Below the pieces are notes generated by a model that did no database searches, was not told the DNA's origin, and saw only the letters and a list, made by a program, of their open reading frames with translations. The translations under genes were made by a program, and so were the position numbers. Below are positions 1 through 8,650 of a stretch of 10,087 nucleotides of DNA, piece after piece. Position 1 is the stretch's first letter, and every line of letters begins with the position of its first letter. This stretch comes from Phoronis ovalis (Eukaryota; Phoronida; Phoronidae), in NCBI GenBank assembly GCA_028565635.1, contig JAOXYB010068101.1:1-10087 (forward strand). Reading direction: 5' to 3'.

Positions 1-2683
1 TAATATATAATAATGCATATTAGTATTTTCCACACGGGGGTAGCCATAAGCCGATTTGCGTTATTAGACAGGTTACTGAATAAAATTAATGCAAGGTACA
101 AGTCATTAGGGTCATATAAGGCTATAATATGTAATCGAAACATCTTTTTTTCCAAACTTCCAAACATATTTGAGTGAATCAAATTATCGTCATACTTCCA
201 GATGAGCCACAAAGAGGTAAAATGACAGAGAAAATGCGGGTCACATAATTTGGAACAGTATCTGTAGTATTTTATTTTTTTGGCTATCATCCATATCACA
301 CATATATATATGTATATATTTATTTATTAGGGCTATTTATTAGTCTAGGAGCTGTAGCAGAGAGACAGTAAAAAAGTGGGTCTCAAATAAGGCTATATAT
401 ATCTTCAAAATACGGTTACGTTAAAAATATATGTCACACAAAAAACTGAAAGATACAAAATATTCGTCATACATTAATGAACCTGTATACTTATTACGAA
501 ACTTACAAAGACTGAGTTGAAACAATTTTGACCTATCTAACAAATGAGGTCTCCGAATTGAATTTCTAATTCCTGAGACAAAAACTAACAAGAAAACAGA
601 AACCAGGAATAGAAATCAAAAGTTTTCGTGATTCAGTACACACACAAAGTACAAAGAAATTAACTAATACTTTACAACACGTTCAGAAGTTTCTTTTTAA
701 TTCAATTCTTTATAGCTAAAAAGACACACAGGAAAATTGCATATATAATTTTTTTTTAAATGTTTGCTTATATTGTACAAAGTACAAATAAATATTATTA
801 TGCACTAGTTTCATTCGCAAATAAAGAAAGGTATTTATAATAATTTTACTTGAAAACTGGAGATAGCATGGAATCAGTTTAATAATAATAACAGTACCAG
901 CATTTCTATTTTACGGTCAATATGCTGTCTTTCTAGAATTTATTTTTATGTCTAGTGCATTTACCAAATGAATATCAAAAACTTACATGATTTTCAAAAT
1001 TTGGAATGTATTAAACCTTAGTGAGCAAATAATCTTACATCCCGGGTCCTACTCATTCTCTAGAGAATAATTCCTATGGTTTTTCATTTATCTTAATACT
1101 TGAATACTAAACTATTGTGTATTCTACCATTTCACTGAAAATATGCTGTTTGATCGAGTTACCTTAGATATACATTACACAATCATCTAAAGGACATTTA
1201 ATGTTAAGAAGATCGGCCGCGGGTTCACATGCCCTTACCCAAGATTTGTGAAGCAGTACCCCACGGGGAGAAGACATATTTCAGCAACTACCATTTGACT
1301 GGAATAATGCTTATAAAAGGGATATTATTTCCCCAGATTTTTACACTGCTTTAGCTACTAACACAGTGCTAACAAAGCAGTGGGATAAAATTAATTGCTG
1401 ATTGCTTTTTTTATGCATGGAATTTCAATGTGTCAGGTGCACTGCCACTACATGATGTAAATAAGCACATGTATTTTTCCAGGTACTTTATCCAACATAT
1501 ACTGGATTGATGAGAATGCTATGTCTATCGTCTAAATCACATAGAAAACTTTGTCTTAACAAGATGAAGGCAATGCGATCAATTTGATGTATGAGTACTC
1601 AATAAAATGAGCTATTTATCGTGTGCACATACACAAACAAAAATTTCTAGACAACAATTTATGTAATTATATGAACGTACTTATAAACTGAAGCATAGGA
1701 ACATCAAAATAGATTAAAGAACATTTTTCTATCATGTCTGCTCTGCACCTGGGTGATTTTTTAATTTATTTTCTGTATCAATTTCAATTTGTACTTATTA
1801 CATATACTCTTTCTTGTCACATTTATATATGATACTTTTAAAACGCAACATGCGCATGTCGAGTTTTTTTTATCATTACATAACAAAACTTACGGCACTA
1901 AAATGTAAAATATATTTATTACAAACATGCCTATACTTTACCATATTAGGTATACAAATCACTGGAAACAACAATAATATTCAACATATAGTAAAGACGT
2001 AAACTATTTTTTTATGACATCTGTAGTAATATAACAAAATATAAATGTGTGACTACAGATTTTAATACTAATATATTGTTCGTTATTTATAAGAACATTC
2101 TGAATAACTTGTAAAATATTCCTAATGATTTTTAAGCTAAGTTGACATTTTGCAATATATTTTTTTGATTTTTTTTTGAATTAGGGTTTTTCTATACCTT
2201 TTCTTTTCATAAATATATTCGTCTCCCTAGGTGCTCGATAAATGGAAGATAAAATATCCATATTGCATGCCAATGTTCGTAGCGTAGATAATATTTGTTA
2301 CGTTACGTACTCATATTCCTTCAACTTGCTGTATCACAAACTCCTACCACCAACAAGGTATAGATATGGTAAACATGTATACAAGGTCAGGTCAGTTTGG
2401 TACAGTATAATACAATCTTGGCATGATGTATGTATATAACAGAGTTGAATCTAGTAATATACTGTGATAGAACAAAAAGTACAAGCTAGGAGTATAAAGC
2501 ATACTTTGCTATTCTACATACTAGCATGTACCTTGAGGAAAAGTCATTTTTTTTCAAACTAACATTACTATCCCACAATGTCCCACATGTCCAACAAACA
2601 CAAATATTTTTTGAAATAAAAATTAACATTTTTGCAGTGGTAATGGAGAAATAAAAAATAACAAAAAAACTTTGTAAACTTAC
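1..2683. other. AT-rich non-coding stretch, probably inside intron 4 of the Ig-superfamily gene
   Basis: The minus-strand Ig gene must continue past its donor at 2683, yet no phase-1 Ig exon is visible to the left edge. This stretch is therefore most simply part of a long fourth intron. Contents seen: a TA-rich low-complexity run around 299-330, several T or A homopolymers, a GC-richer patch at about 1200-1300, and a stem-loop at 1344-1382. Short open frames at 1814-2002 and 2242-2439 on the plus strand show no known motif or splice context. Confidence 0.5.
1344..1382. repeat. Imperfect inverted repeat (stem-loop)
   Basis: The left arm CACTGCTTTAGC (1344-1355) is complementary to the right arm GCTAA-CAA-AGCAGTG (1368-1382), giving a 12-bp stem with a three-base bulge in one arm and a 12-base loop. 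It lies at the end of the GC-richer patch. A run of T follows shortly after, around 1405-1412. No function is evident; it could be part of a decayed mobile element. Confidence 0.5.
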
Positions 2684-2827
2684 CCAAAACAGTAACATTC
2701 GTAACTTGATCGGGTACCTGAGGAATAATGTTGACTTTACATCTGTAAATGCCATGGTCTCCAACATCAACATTACTTATTTTTAAATTATATTCTCCAA
2801 CAGTTTGATTGCCCGTTATGGATATTT
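2684..2827 (-). CDS. Ig-superfamily gene exon 4: D to G strands, Y-x-C motif
   Basis: This 144-nt exon is phase 1 at both ends, residues 82-129. The acceptor is TACCATTTCAG before 2827; the donor is TTTTGG|GTAAGT, a near-perfect consensus (GT at 2683-2682). It reads I-S-I-T-G-N-Q-T, then G-E-Y-N-L-K-I-S-N-V (E strand), then D-V-G-D-H-G-I-Y-R-C-K-V (F strand with Cys111), then the G strand ending V-T-N-V-T-V-L. N88-Q-T and N125-V-T are N-glycosylation sequons. The domain ends at this exon border in phase 1, as expected if a second Ig domain follows in the next exon outside the window. Confidence 0.92.
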
Positions 2828-5800
2828 CTGAAATGGTAGCCAATTTTGTATGGCATCATTGCGAATGTAACACATTTAATTGTATTAATTACTACCGTTT
2901 GAAAGGAAATGCGGGCCTGTAATATATAGTGGTATTTCGCTTGTGCCGTCGCATTTTGTAATGAGGACATTATAGTTATATATTATGCAACGGGAATCTT
3001 TGTGAAAATTTAATCTATATCATTATCATATCATCACAAAGCGTTCGCGTTCTAAAATTTGTATGTTCTCGCTGCAGTTCAAACTAATGCCGGAATGCTG
3101 CATGACTAATGTCTTCATTATAAAATGCAACGTCACAAACAAAATACCACTATACCACATGGTCGCATTTCACTGCAAACGATAGTAAAAACACAAGTAC
3201 GTGGAAGCTGGTTTATCAGGTACTTTTTTTTAGATATGAGCTGGTAAAAAACGCGCTGAATTGATGGTGATACGATGTATGCGGCTTATGATGAAATAAT
3301 TACCTGAGTGAATATCAAGAACACTTGTCGCTATGCTAATCACACTAGGTGTGCTTCCATGACGACTGTGCATCCAAATAAGAACATGATTGCCTGTTAA
3401 AAACATAAAATAATAGAAAAAAAGAAACACAAAACTAGTTTTGGCAACCATTTTGGCAATTTACCAGGTTACACCTACTACTCAAGGTAGTAAAATCGAA
3501 AAATCAATCCAAGATTTAGCAAGAAAAATCAAGTTTTCTCTAATGTTTAATGTACATACGATATGGTAATATAACATACTGCAAATGATGTGATGATAAA
3601 AAAAAATAACTGAACGGATTCATATATAGCTTACAAAGTACAAAGTATCGTTAACATATCAGGTATCTTACCCAGTCCTCGAAACTGGCACGGAATTTCT
3701 AATCTGTCACCTTTAACTACCTGAATGTCGCCAGATGAAGTAAGAAATCCACCTGAAGAGAAAACGAAGGATAAAAAGATATAAACCATACCTAAAATAC
3801 ATAAAACTATGCACAATTAAACTTTGATTGTTATGCCATTGTGGCAAGCGCTGTTCGATTCACGATATTAGTGCGTTTCTTTTACTTTGTTTTACTCGCC
3901 GTGGTGTAGGTTAGAGTTATCTGTCAAACGTAAAAAAAAGAATACTGGTGCTTTATCTGTCAAAACTACGCACAAGGGGATACTTCTGCAGTAGTATCCA
4001 TGCAACACCGAATTCACAAGATGTGCATTTTATATGCTTGTGACTGGATTGCACGTAATCCTGTTTTTTTCCCTTTAAATATTTATTAATGTGTGACTTT
4101 GTCTACAGGAGATATTGCAAGTATTCTTCAGACACAGTTGATTGCTCTGAAGATAAGATTTTTTCGATTCCCCGATCTATTTTCTAAGATATGTCGGGTT
4201 TAAACAAAAAATCCTTTGTTTTTATATGAACGAACCAAAAGTACCTGTTCATTAGTCGGTCTGTGCCAAAGTTTAATTACGCAATTTAATAACATTTTCT
4301 TTCAACCACAATGGAACTCATGATTCAATTAATTTCCCGTTTTGATGTCTTCACAGTTCATTCCAGCAGGAGTAATAATAAGGATGTTAAGCATATTAGT
4401 ACAAAGTATTTTTCTCATTTTGAATACATTCCAAAATAAACCAATAAACTTACTAATGACAAAGTTAAATAGGGTTATGTATAAAACATTTGCAAAGAAA
4501 ACCTCTGAAAAAGTGCAATACATACCCTCCTAATTAACCCTAAAGCAATGTATAGCCTTAGGTTATGCATTACGTCATATATTACTTGAATAGTTTCATT
4601 GTTTCAAGGTGTTGTTTTTATTAAAACATAATTGATGTATAGTGTACGATCGGTTATGTATAGTATGTATAACATGGCAAGACTTTTTTTACATAAACGT
4701 GTGCACGACGGTGTTCTAATCATGTCTCTATAACGTATTTGATACCTGTGTTTGTGTAAATTTATAGACGTACAAATATCAAATAACCTATAAATTGATG
4801 CTATTTCAGTTCACTATCTTTTAAGACAAAACTTAATGAAATGAAGTGGTTAGTGTTTAAACAATAAGAACATGCACACCACCTTGCCAGGATTAGTAGA
4901 TGATATAACTTTACGGATATAGCCAGAGGCGAGGAAGAAACAAACTAAATGTTAAAATTCGTTCCAAAAGTTTATCTAAGCTGTTATCTGATTATACTAT
5001 TGCTTATTCCCTTTTCTTTGAAGATTTATTGAAAACAATCGTTAGTTCATTTTGTAAGTTTATATACGTCTATATTGGGTTAATCAAAAACAAATTTGGC
5101 ATGTGTAGACCAAAGAATTTTGTGTTAAAAACGTAATATGAAAGTTCCTCTCCTAAACCACCTGTCAGATCCAATTGAAGTACATTTTAACTGATATAAC
5201 AAAATCATTGTTTTATAGTATGCATTCAGATAACATAAATATACACTGTAATAATAAAATACAAAAACACGTGCCCTTTCAAAAAAAATTAAAATAATGC
5301 AGCGTTTATACATTCATTTCAATTTTTTTTTATCAAAAGGTCTTTCTGTCAAAATGTAATTGTTCTTTAGTTGCCCCTTTCACCCGCTATCAAACACTTG
5401 AAATGTGAATTTTTTTTTTGTGGTTTACAATAACAGTTTTAAATGGTATGGAAAAAGGCAGCGTAATTTAGCGAAACCCGTTTAGAAACTTTAATGGAAG
5501 TTATGCGCTGGGGTTCACGTGCGTAGATGAGGGGTGGTGAAGAATGTGAACAGATCTACTTCAGTAATAATTCGTAATTTATTGGTTTATACAGCAATAT
5601 TGTTGTATAATAAAAAAAGCACATTGAATAAACATGTACTGGGAATTGTATGTCTTGGAACATTTTTAAACTAAGAAACCCGCTAAGCCGACATGCAGAC
5701 GTCAGAGTTGCAAACTTTAAATTTTTACACAGGTGCGTGATTAAAAAACAAAATGTACTGAACAAAAGATACAAACATAAGTGGCATTATATGATAAAAG

Positions 5801-6117
5801 ATAATAAAATATTGATAATCTGTTTTGCAGCACAACTACTAATATAGGAAGTACTTTAATAAAGAATTTAAATATTGTGCATGTATATCATCCCGCTTTT
5901 ACAAATCACACTAATGAAGCCAACAGCTCCATAGCATATACGACATACATGTTTTTCCCTTCCGTACAACAAATTGCAACATTTTCAAATTGATTAAAAT
6001 CGTTTGAGACCACAGACAGAAAATTACTTTAAAAATCAACCTACCTTTAGTGCAATTCACTATACCGAGTATTATTACTATACATAGTAGTAACGCTTGA
6101 ATAACACACGAATACAT
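2684..6117 (-). CDS. Ig-superfamily adhesion protein, lachesin/IgLON-like, 5' four exons (3' partial)
   Basis: This is the locus of a secreted or surface immunoglobulin-superfamily protein, built from join(6117..6045, 3752..3672, 3393..3304, 2827..2684). The joined frame gives 129 codons plus one base, with no stop. It has a signal peptide (about residues 1-22), then one V-type Ig domain (about 27-129). Cys46 and Cys111 are placed to form the disulfide, and Trp58 lies 12 residues after Cys46. The F-strand motif D105-x-G-x-Y-x-C111 is followed by V-N-x-x-P, and the domain ends in T-V-L. The VIS-I stretch after the C strand and the Y-x-C-x-V-N-x-x-P motif recall lachesin, IgLON and neurotrimin first domains. 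The E-Y-N-L-K-I-S-N stretch also fits Kirre/nephrin-type domains, so the subfamily is open. Such proteins mediate homophilic or heterophilic cell contact, often between neurons or in epithelial junctions. Further Ig domains and any GPI or transmembrane end would lie left of the window. Ig fold: very sure; subfamily: moderate. Confidence 0.85.
2828..3303 (-). other. Intron 3 of the Ig-superfamily gene (476 bp)
   Basis: Phase-1 intron between the C' and D strands, with donor GTAATT and acceptor ACCATTTCAG. The minus-strand frame at 2970-2788 overlaps this intron and exon 4 in another frame and has no family features, so it is taken as chance. Confidence 0.75.
3304..3393 (-). CDS. Ig-superfamily gene exon 3: C to C' strands with the core Trp
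   Basis: This 90-nt exon is phase 1 at both ends, residues 52-81. The acceptor is a T-rich tract ending TTTTTAACAG before 3393; the donor is CTCAG|GTAATT (GT at 3303-3302). It encodes N-H-V-L-I-W-M-H-S-R-H-G-S-T-P, the C strand with the invariant Ig Trp58, then S-V-I-S-I-A-T-S-V-L-D-I-H-S. In lachesin-like first domains the equivalent position holds an I-L-S-I type stretch. The last G pairs with AA of exon 4 to form Glu82. A Met upstream in the same frame (3451) belongs to the intron and should not be read as a start. Confidence 0.86.
3394..3671 (-). other. Intron 2 of the Ig-superfamily gene (278 bp)
   Basis: Phase-1 intron inside the Ig domain, between the B and C strands. It has donor GTAAGA and acceptor TTTTTAACAG, with a strong T-rich tract just upstream of the acceptor. 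No other feature is seen. Confidence 0.8.
3672..3752 (-). CDS. Ig-superfamily gene exon 2: A to B strands of the Ig domain
   Basis: This 81-nt exon is phase 1 at both ends, residues 25-51. The acceptor is excellent: a long pyrimidine run ending TTTTCTCTTCAG, immediately before 3752. The donor is CTGG|GTAAGA (GT at 3671-3670). It encodes a lead of G-F-L-T-S-S, then D-I-Q-V-V-K-G-D-R-L-E-I-P-C-Q-F, the A' strand, the turn with K-G-D and the B strand carrying Cys46. The exon length divides by three. An ATG-initiated frame runs in from the upstream intron (from 3816) with a hydrophobic stretch, but the consensus acceptor and matching phases favour splicing to exon 1. Confidence 0.88.
3753..6044 (-). 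other. Intron 1 of the Ig-superfamily gene (2292 bp)
   Basis: Defined by donor GTAGGT at 6044 and acceptor TTCTCTTCAG ending at 3753. The interior is AT-rich. It contains only short chance reading frames (for example around 4329-4533, 5125-5313 and 5556-5847), with no recognisable protein motifs. A ten-T run lies at 5410-5419 and a GGGTTCAC box at 5511. I looked for alternative Ig exons on the minus strand (W, or D-x-G-x-Y-x-C motifs) and saw none. Confidence 0.7.
6045..6117 (-). CDS. Ig-superfamily gene exon 1: start codon and signal peptide
   Basis: This 73-nt first coding exon encodes 24 residues plus one base of a glycine codon. After a short N-region (M-Y-S-C-V-I-Q) comes a hydrophobic core rich in Leu, Ile and Val (about residues 8-20), then N-C-T-K. 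This is the pattern of a cleavable secretion signal, with cleavage probably near residue 22. The ATG at 6117 is chosen because an in-frame TGA lies seven codons upstream (6138-6136) and A stands at -3. The exon ends in AAAG|GTAGGT (donor GT at 6044-6043), giving phase 1, the usual phase after signal-peptide exons in this superfamily. The carried G joins GT of exon 2 to make Gly25. Any 5' untranslated exon and the promoter are not resolved. Confidence 0.82.
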
Positions 6118-6645
6118 ATTGCCCAGACAGCAATATCATCTACATAAACGGCGAGACCTTTGAGATACTGGGAAACCTAACCGCAACATACAAACATATA
6201 CAATTTCACTTCTACATTACAAAAATACGTAAGGACTACGCTTAAGTACAACTGTTTTCCACGTGATTCTGTGATTTAATTTTGTGCGAAACAGGCTCAT
6301 GTATGACTTACTTTAATTACCTTAACTTATGTTAATTAAATTATGATATTTTAAATCAAAATACCATGCCATGAAAAGATCAGAAATTCTCATTATCCCT
6401 GGTTTTATTTTTTTTACAGAACTAGTGGTTTACTTTTTTCTAGCATACTCAATATCCAGTCAGTATACCGGAAACGGAAATCACATTAAGTCAATCCCAA
6501 TTTACATGCAATGACTAACTTAATTTGACAATTCAAAATTTAGTAATGATATATCTTGTATTTTACTATTATATACTGCTTGTGGCATTTCCCGGCAACA
6601 CGTGGGTTACTTGTATAAATCATAGGCTAAATGCTATGCAAAATG

Positions 6646-6785
6646 CAAACTGATAACCTATGTGATGACACAGACAATATTGCAACAAATAAACATACAC
6701 AAAAAATAACACTTTCGACACTTATACTGAGCAGGTTACATTGTTTCAGTGTTAATCACAAGCTGTAATACAAACTGATAACCTA
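6646..6785. repeat. Short direct repeat, two 15-base copies 125 bp apart
   Basis: CAAACTGATAACCTA occurs at 6646-6660 and again at 6771-6785. Loosely similar flanks follow each copy (GATGACACAGAC against AACGACAGAGTC). This suggests an old local duplication or two relics of one repeat, upstream of the Ig gene start. No coding frame or terminal inverted repeat is evident. Confidence 0.45.
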
Positions 6786-7869
6786 ATTTTGTAACGACAG
6801 AGTCGGTTATATAAATGCGGTTTCAAAAGAAAAAAGCAAAAACAATTAAGCATCGGACATTATACACTCAGCACATGTGGCAGCTCCAATTATTCAAAAT
6901 ACAATTATATTCACCTATATAAATTATTTAAGATTTTAAAGTGATATCCTTCTTTGCACCCTGTACATGTTATATACAGCTCGCATTTGTCTGTCAGTTT
7001 GGTAGACTTGGTAAGGAGCACATCGGTCGCAATCCTGCAGACTGCCAACTGTCACTTTTTCTGCGTATGACTCACTCATGTACGTTCGGGCATGTTTGCC
7101 AAATACTTTACTTTCATGTAAATATTACTTTTAAATAATTATTAAAATAAATGTCCCTTATAATCATGACAACGCGAGAAATGGCAATGCCCTTGTATTT
7201 AACTCATGGTTTGACATAACATTAATAATGTAATCGTTTTAAGATATTATGGCGGTCGTGATTTACAAGATATCTTTATTATAAACCATATCCTGGCTAC
7301 AACATCTTGAGGTATTTTTCCATGTCTTTGCAACGCCACCTTGTGGTATTAGAAACAGGCTGCATGTGGATGCATAAAATAAAATACAATTTCACTATAA
7401 TCATTTCTATTAATCTTCTACCAGCCCAATTGTGTTACAAAGAGGTTAACTGTTTATTGCTTTAGTATTAATTGTTTTAATTACACGAATATTACAAGTC
7501 AAAAATGGCTCTATAAATATGTAAAACGTCAAAACAGGCGACTATAGAACAAAAACTTATTTTAAAATCTGAGATTACGATGTTTTATGTTTTGTAGTTG
7601 GCTAAAATGAACAATGCTCGGATACATCTTTTCGCACTTCGGTTTATTTTTTTATGCCCCAATCAGTTTCAAGAACAAAAGGGCAGTAACCTTTCATGGG
7701 TACTATTTTCGTTCTCCGCACTCAAGCAGTATTTTTGTACTGTTTAATGTACTATTAACCTAGCTAATAGACATGTATAGACGTTGGTCACATTATTTAT
7801 CCGTCATAACTAGTTTAAAAAGTTTTCTGTCTCCGTATCCTCAATAAGTGACATAAATAATACCATGAC

Positions 7870-7882
7870 TTTTTTTTTTTTT
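7870..7882 (+). repeat. Homopolymer run of 13 T
   Basis: The longest single-base run in the window, in the gap between the genes. It may be the A-tail of an old retroposed element on the minus strand or a simple-sequence tract; no element body is recognised next to it. Confidence 0.5.
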
Positions 7883-8567
7883 ATGATGAAATTTTCAGGT
7901 TGCTTGCTATTAGGTCAGGCACACGTGAAACTTCCATAAAAAGATCCCAAGATCAGTTAGCTATAATAAGGAAGTTAATTTAGCAAATATAAGTAGATAT
8001 ATTTTTGTTAGGAACGTAAAACATGTACATGGCATATTAAACTGAGATATCTATATGCATCCAGCGGCATTTAAGCAACGTAAAAACTATTTTAGAATCC
8101 TAGCTATACTGTGCGTGGTAGACAACCTAGGAGATACAACATTTGCAGTAGTTCTGCATACGTAATATCAGAGCCAGTACCATGCAGTATAAACTTAATT
8201 TTATCGTGGTCGTTAGAAGCAGCCGCTAGAGAGCGTTGAGATGGCCTATGCTGTTAAAGATCCAGATGCAGGGAGAGGTACAATAAAACATTTGGATCCA
8301 ATAATTAGGCTTACAATGTATATATATATGTAGCATGATATAGTCACATTAATAAGCTTTGGTGGGGTCAGTGCGGGAGACAAAGATAAAAAATATAACT
8401 ATTATACACATATGCTGTACATTTACGGATCGAATGAACACTGTCACTTATTTTGTTATTACAGTGTTCATAAAAATAGGTGCCTTTATTATTACAAAAT
8501 GGGTTAGAATACCAGCGTGACGACTCCGGATGAAAACAAAGTGGTTTTTATACCAGTTTATGAGTAG

Positions 8568-8650
8568 TGCAAGTATATATTCCAAGTATATCTTCATTCC
8601 GTCTGAAATTGGAAACATACTTGAGAATGGCAAAACTTGATGATTACGAG
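8568..8650 (+). CDS. faxc: FAXC-like gene, internal exon with P-S-x-S-x-F...K-L-E-T-Y-L-R-M motif
   Basis: This exon encodes the N-terminal thioredoxin/GST-like part of a failed axon connections homolog. The frame reads Q-V-Y-I-P-S-I-S-S-F-R-L-K-L-E-T-Y-L-R-M, then A-K-L-D-D-Y-E. FAXC/metaxin-like proteins carry a P-S-L-S-P-F-x-x-K-x-E-T-Y-L-R-M-A helix at this place; here the usual Pro after the second Ser is Ser. The 3' border GAG|GTACGA (GT at 8651-8652) leaves phase 0, matching the next exon exactly. The 5' border is less sure. An in-frame TGA at 8561-8563 forces the acceptor to lie after it; TTATGAGTAG (AG at 8566-8567) or the AG at 8572-8573 are options, and both give phase 1. Drosophila fax was found as a modifier of axonal Abl signalling; the biochemical activity of the family is poorly defined. 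A conflicting minus-strand frame at 8705-8448 is the shadow of this exon. Confidence 0.8.

Larger units (their letters stand above)
6118..8567. other. Gap between the two genes; no supported exon
   Basis: This stretch should contain the promoter of the minus-strand Ig gene (upstream of 6117) and possibly the first exon(s) or promoter of the plus-strand FAXC-like gene. I can place neither. Seen here: a 15-base direct repeat at 6646-6660 and 6771-6785, a 13-T run at 7870-7882, and a short TA-rich run near 8319-8331. A minus-strand open stretch at 7051-6914 is Cys-containing but lacks splice signals. Open frames in this gap are short and do not resemble any family. Confidence 0.5.

Noticed and set aside
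1201-1400. Plus-strand frames in the GC-richer patch (for example one ending W-D-K-I-N-C before a stop)
   Set aside because: Three short frames, each under 50 codons, with no start or splice support and no recognised motif.
2242-2439. Plus-strand 65-codon frame opening M-E-D-K-I-S-I-L-H-A-N-V-R-S
   Set aside because: The start briefly recalls retroelement endonuclease motifs (H-A-N-V-R-S), but nothing further of that domain follows and there is no splice context.
3631-3816. Reading 3816 as a start codon giving an alternative hydrophobic leader directly before exon 2
   Set aside because: The hydrophobic run is the intron's pyrimidine tract plus acceptor read in frame. The matching phase-1 signal-peptide exon at 6117-6045 explains the leader better, although an alternative first exon cannot be fully excluded.
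5505-5530. GGGTTCAC box considered as part of a tRNA gene
   Set aside because: No T-arm pairing, no acceptor stem and no A box at the right distance. The same holds for the box at 1221.
5556-5847. Overlapping open frames on both strands (72 and 65 codons)
   Set aside because: No motif, mutual shadows, and they lie inside intron 1 without splice signals in a consistent frame.
6914-7051. Minus-strand open stretch with Cys pattern (D-K-C-E-L-Y-I-T-C-T-G-C-K-E-G-Y-H-F) recalling an EGF-like repeat
   Set aside because: The first half lacks the other expected cysteines, no GT donor or pyrimidine-rich AG acceptor frames it, and stops close both ends. Chance or a very old relic.
7241-7276. ATG opening M-A-V-V-I-Y-K-I, considered as the missing first FAXC strand
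   Set aside because: It terminates after 11 codons, no GT donor lies in a usable place, and the expected L-H-Q/L-Y-Q-F is absent.
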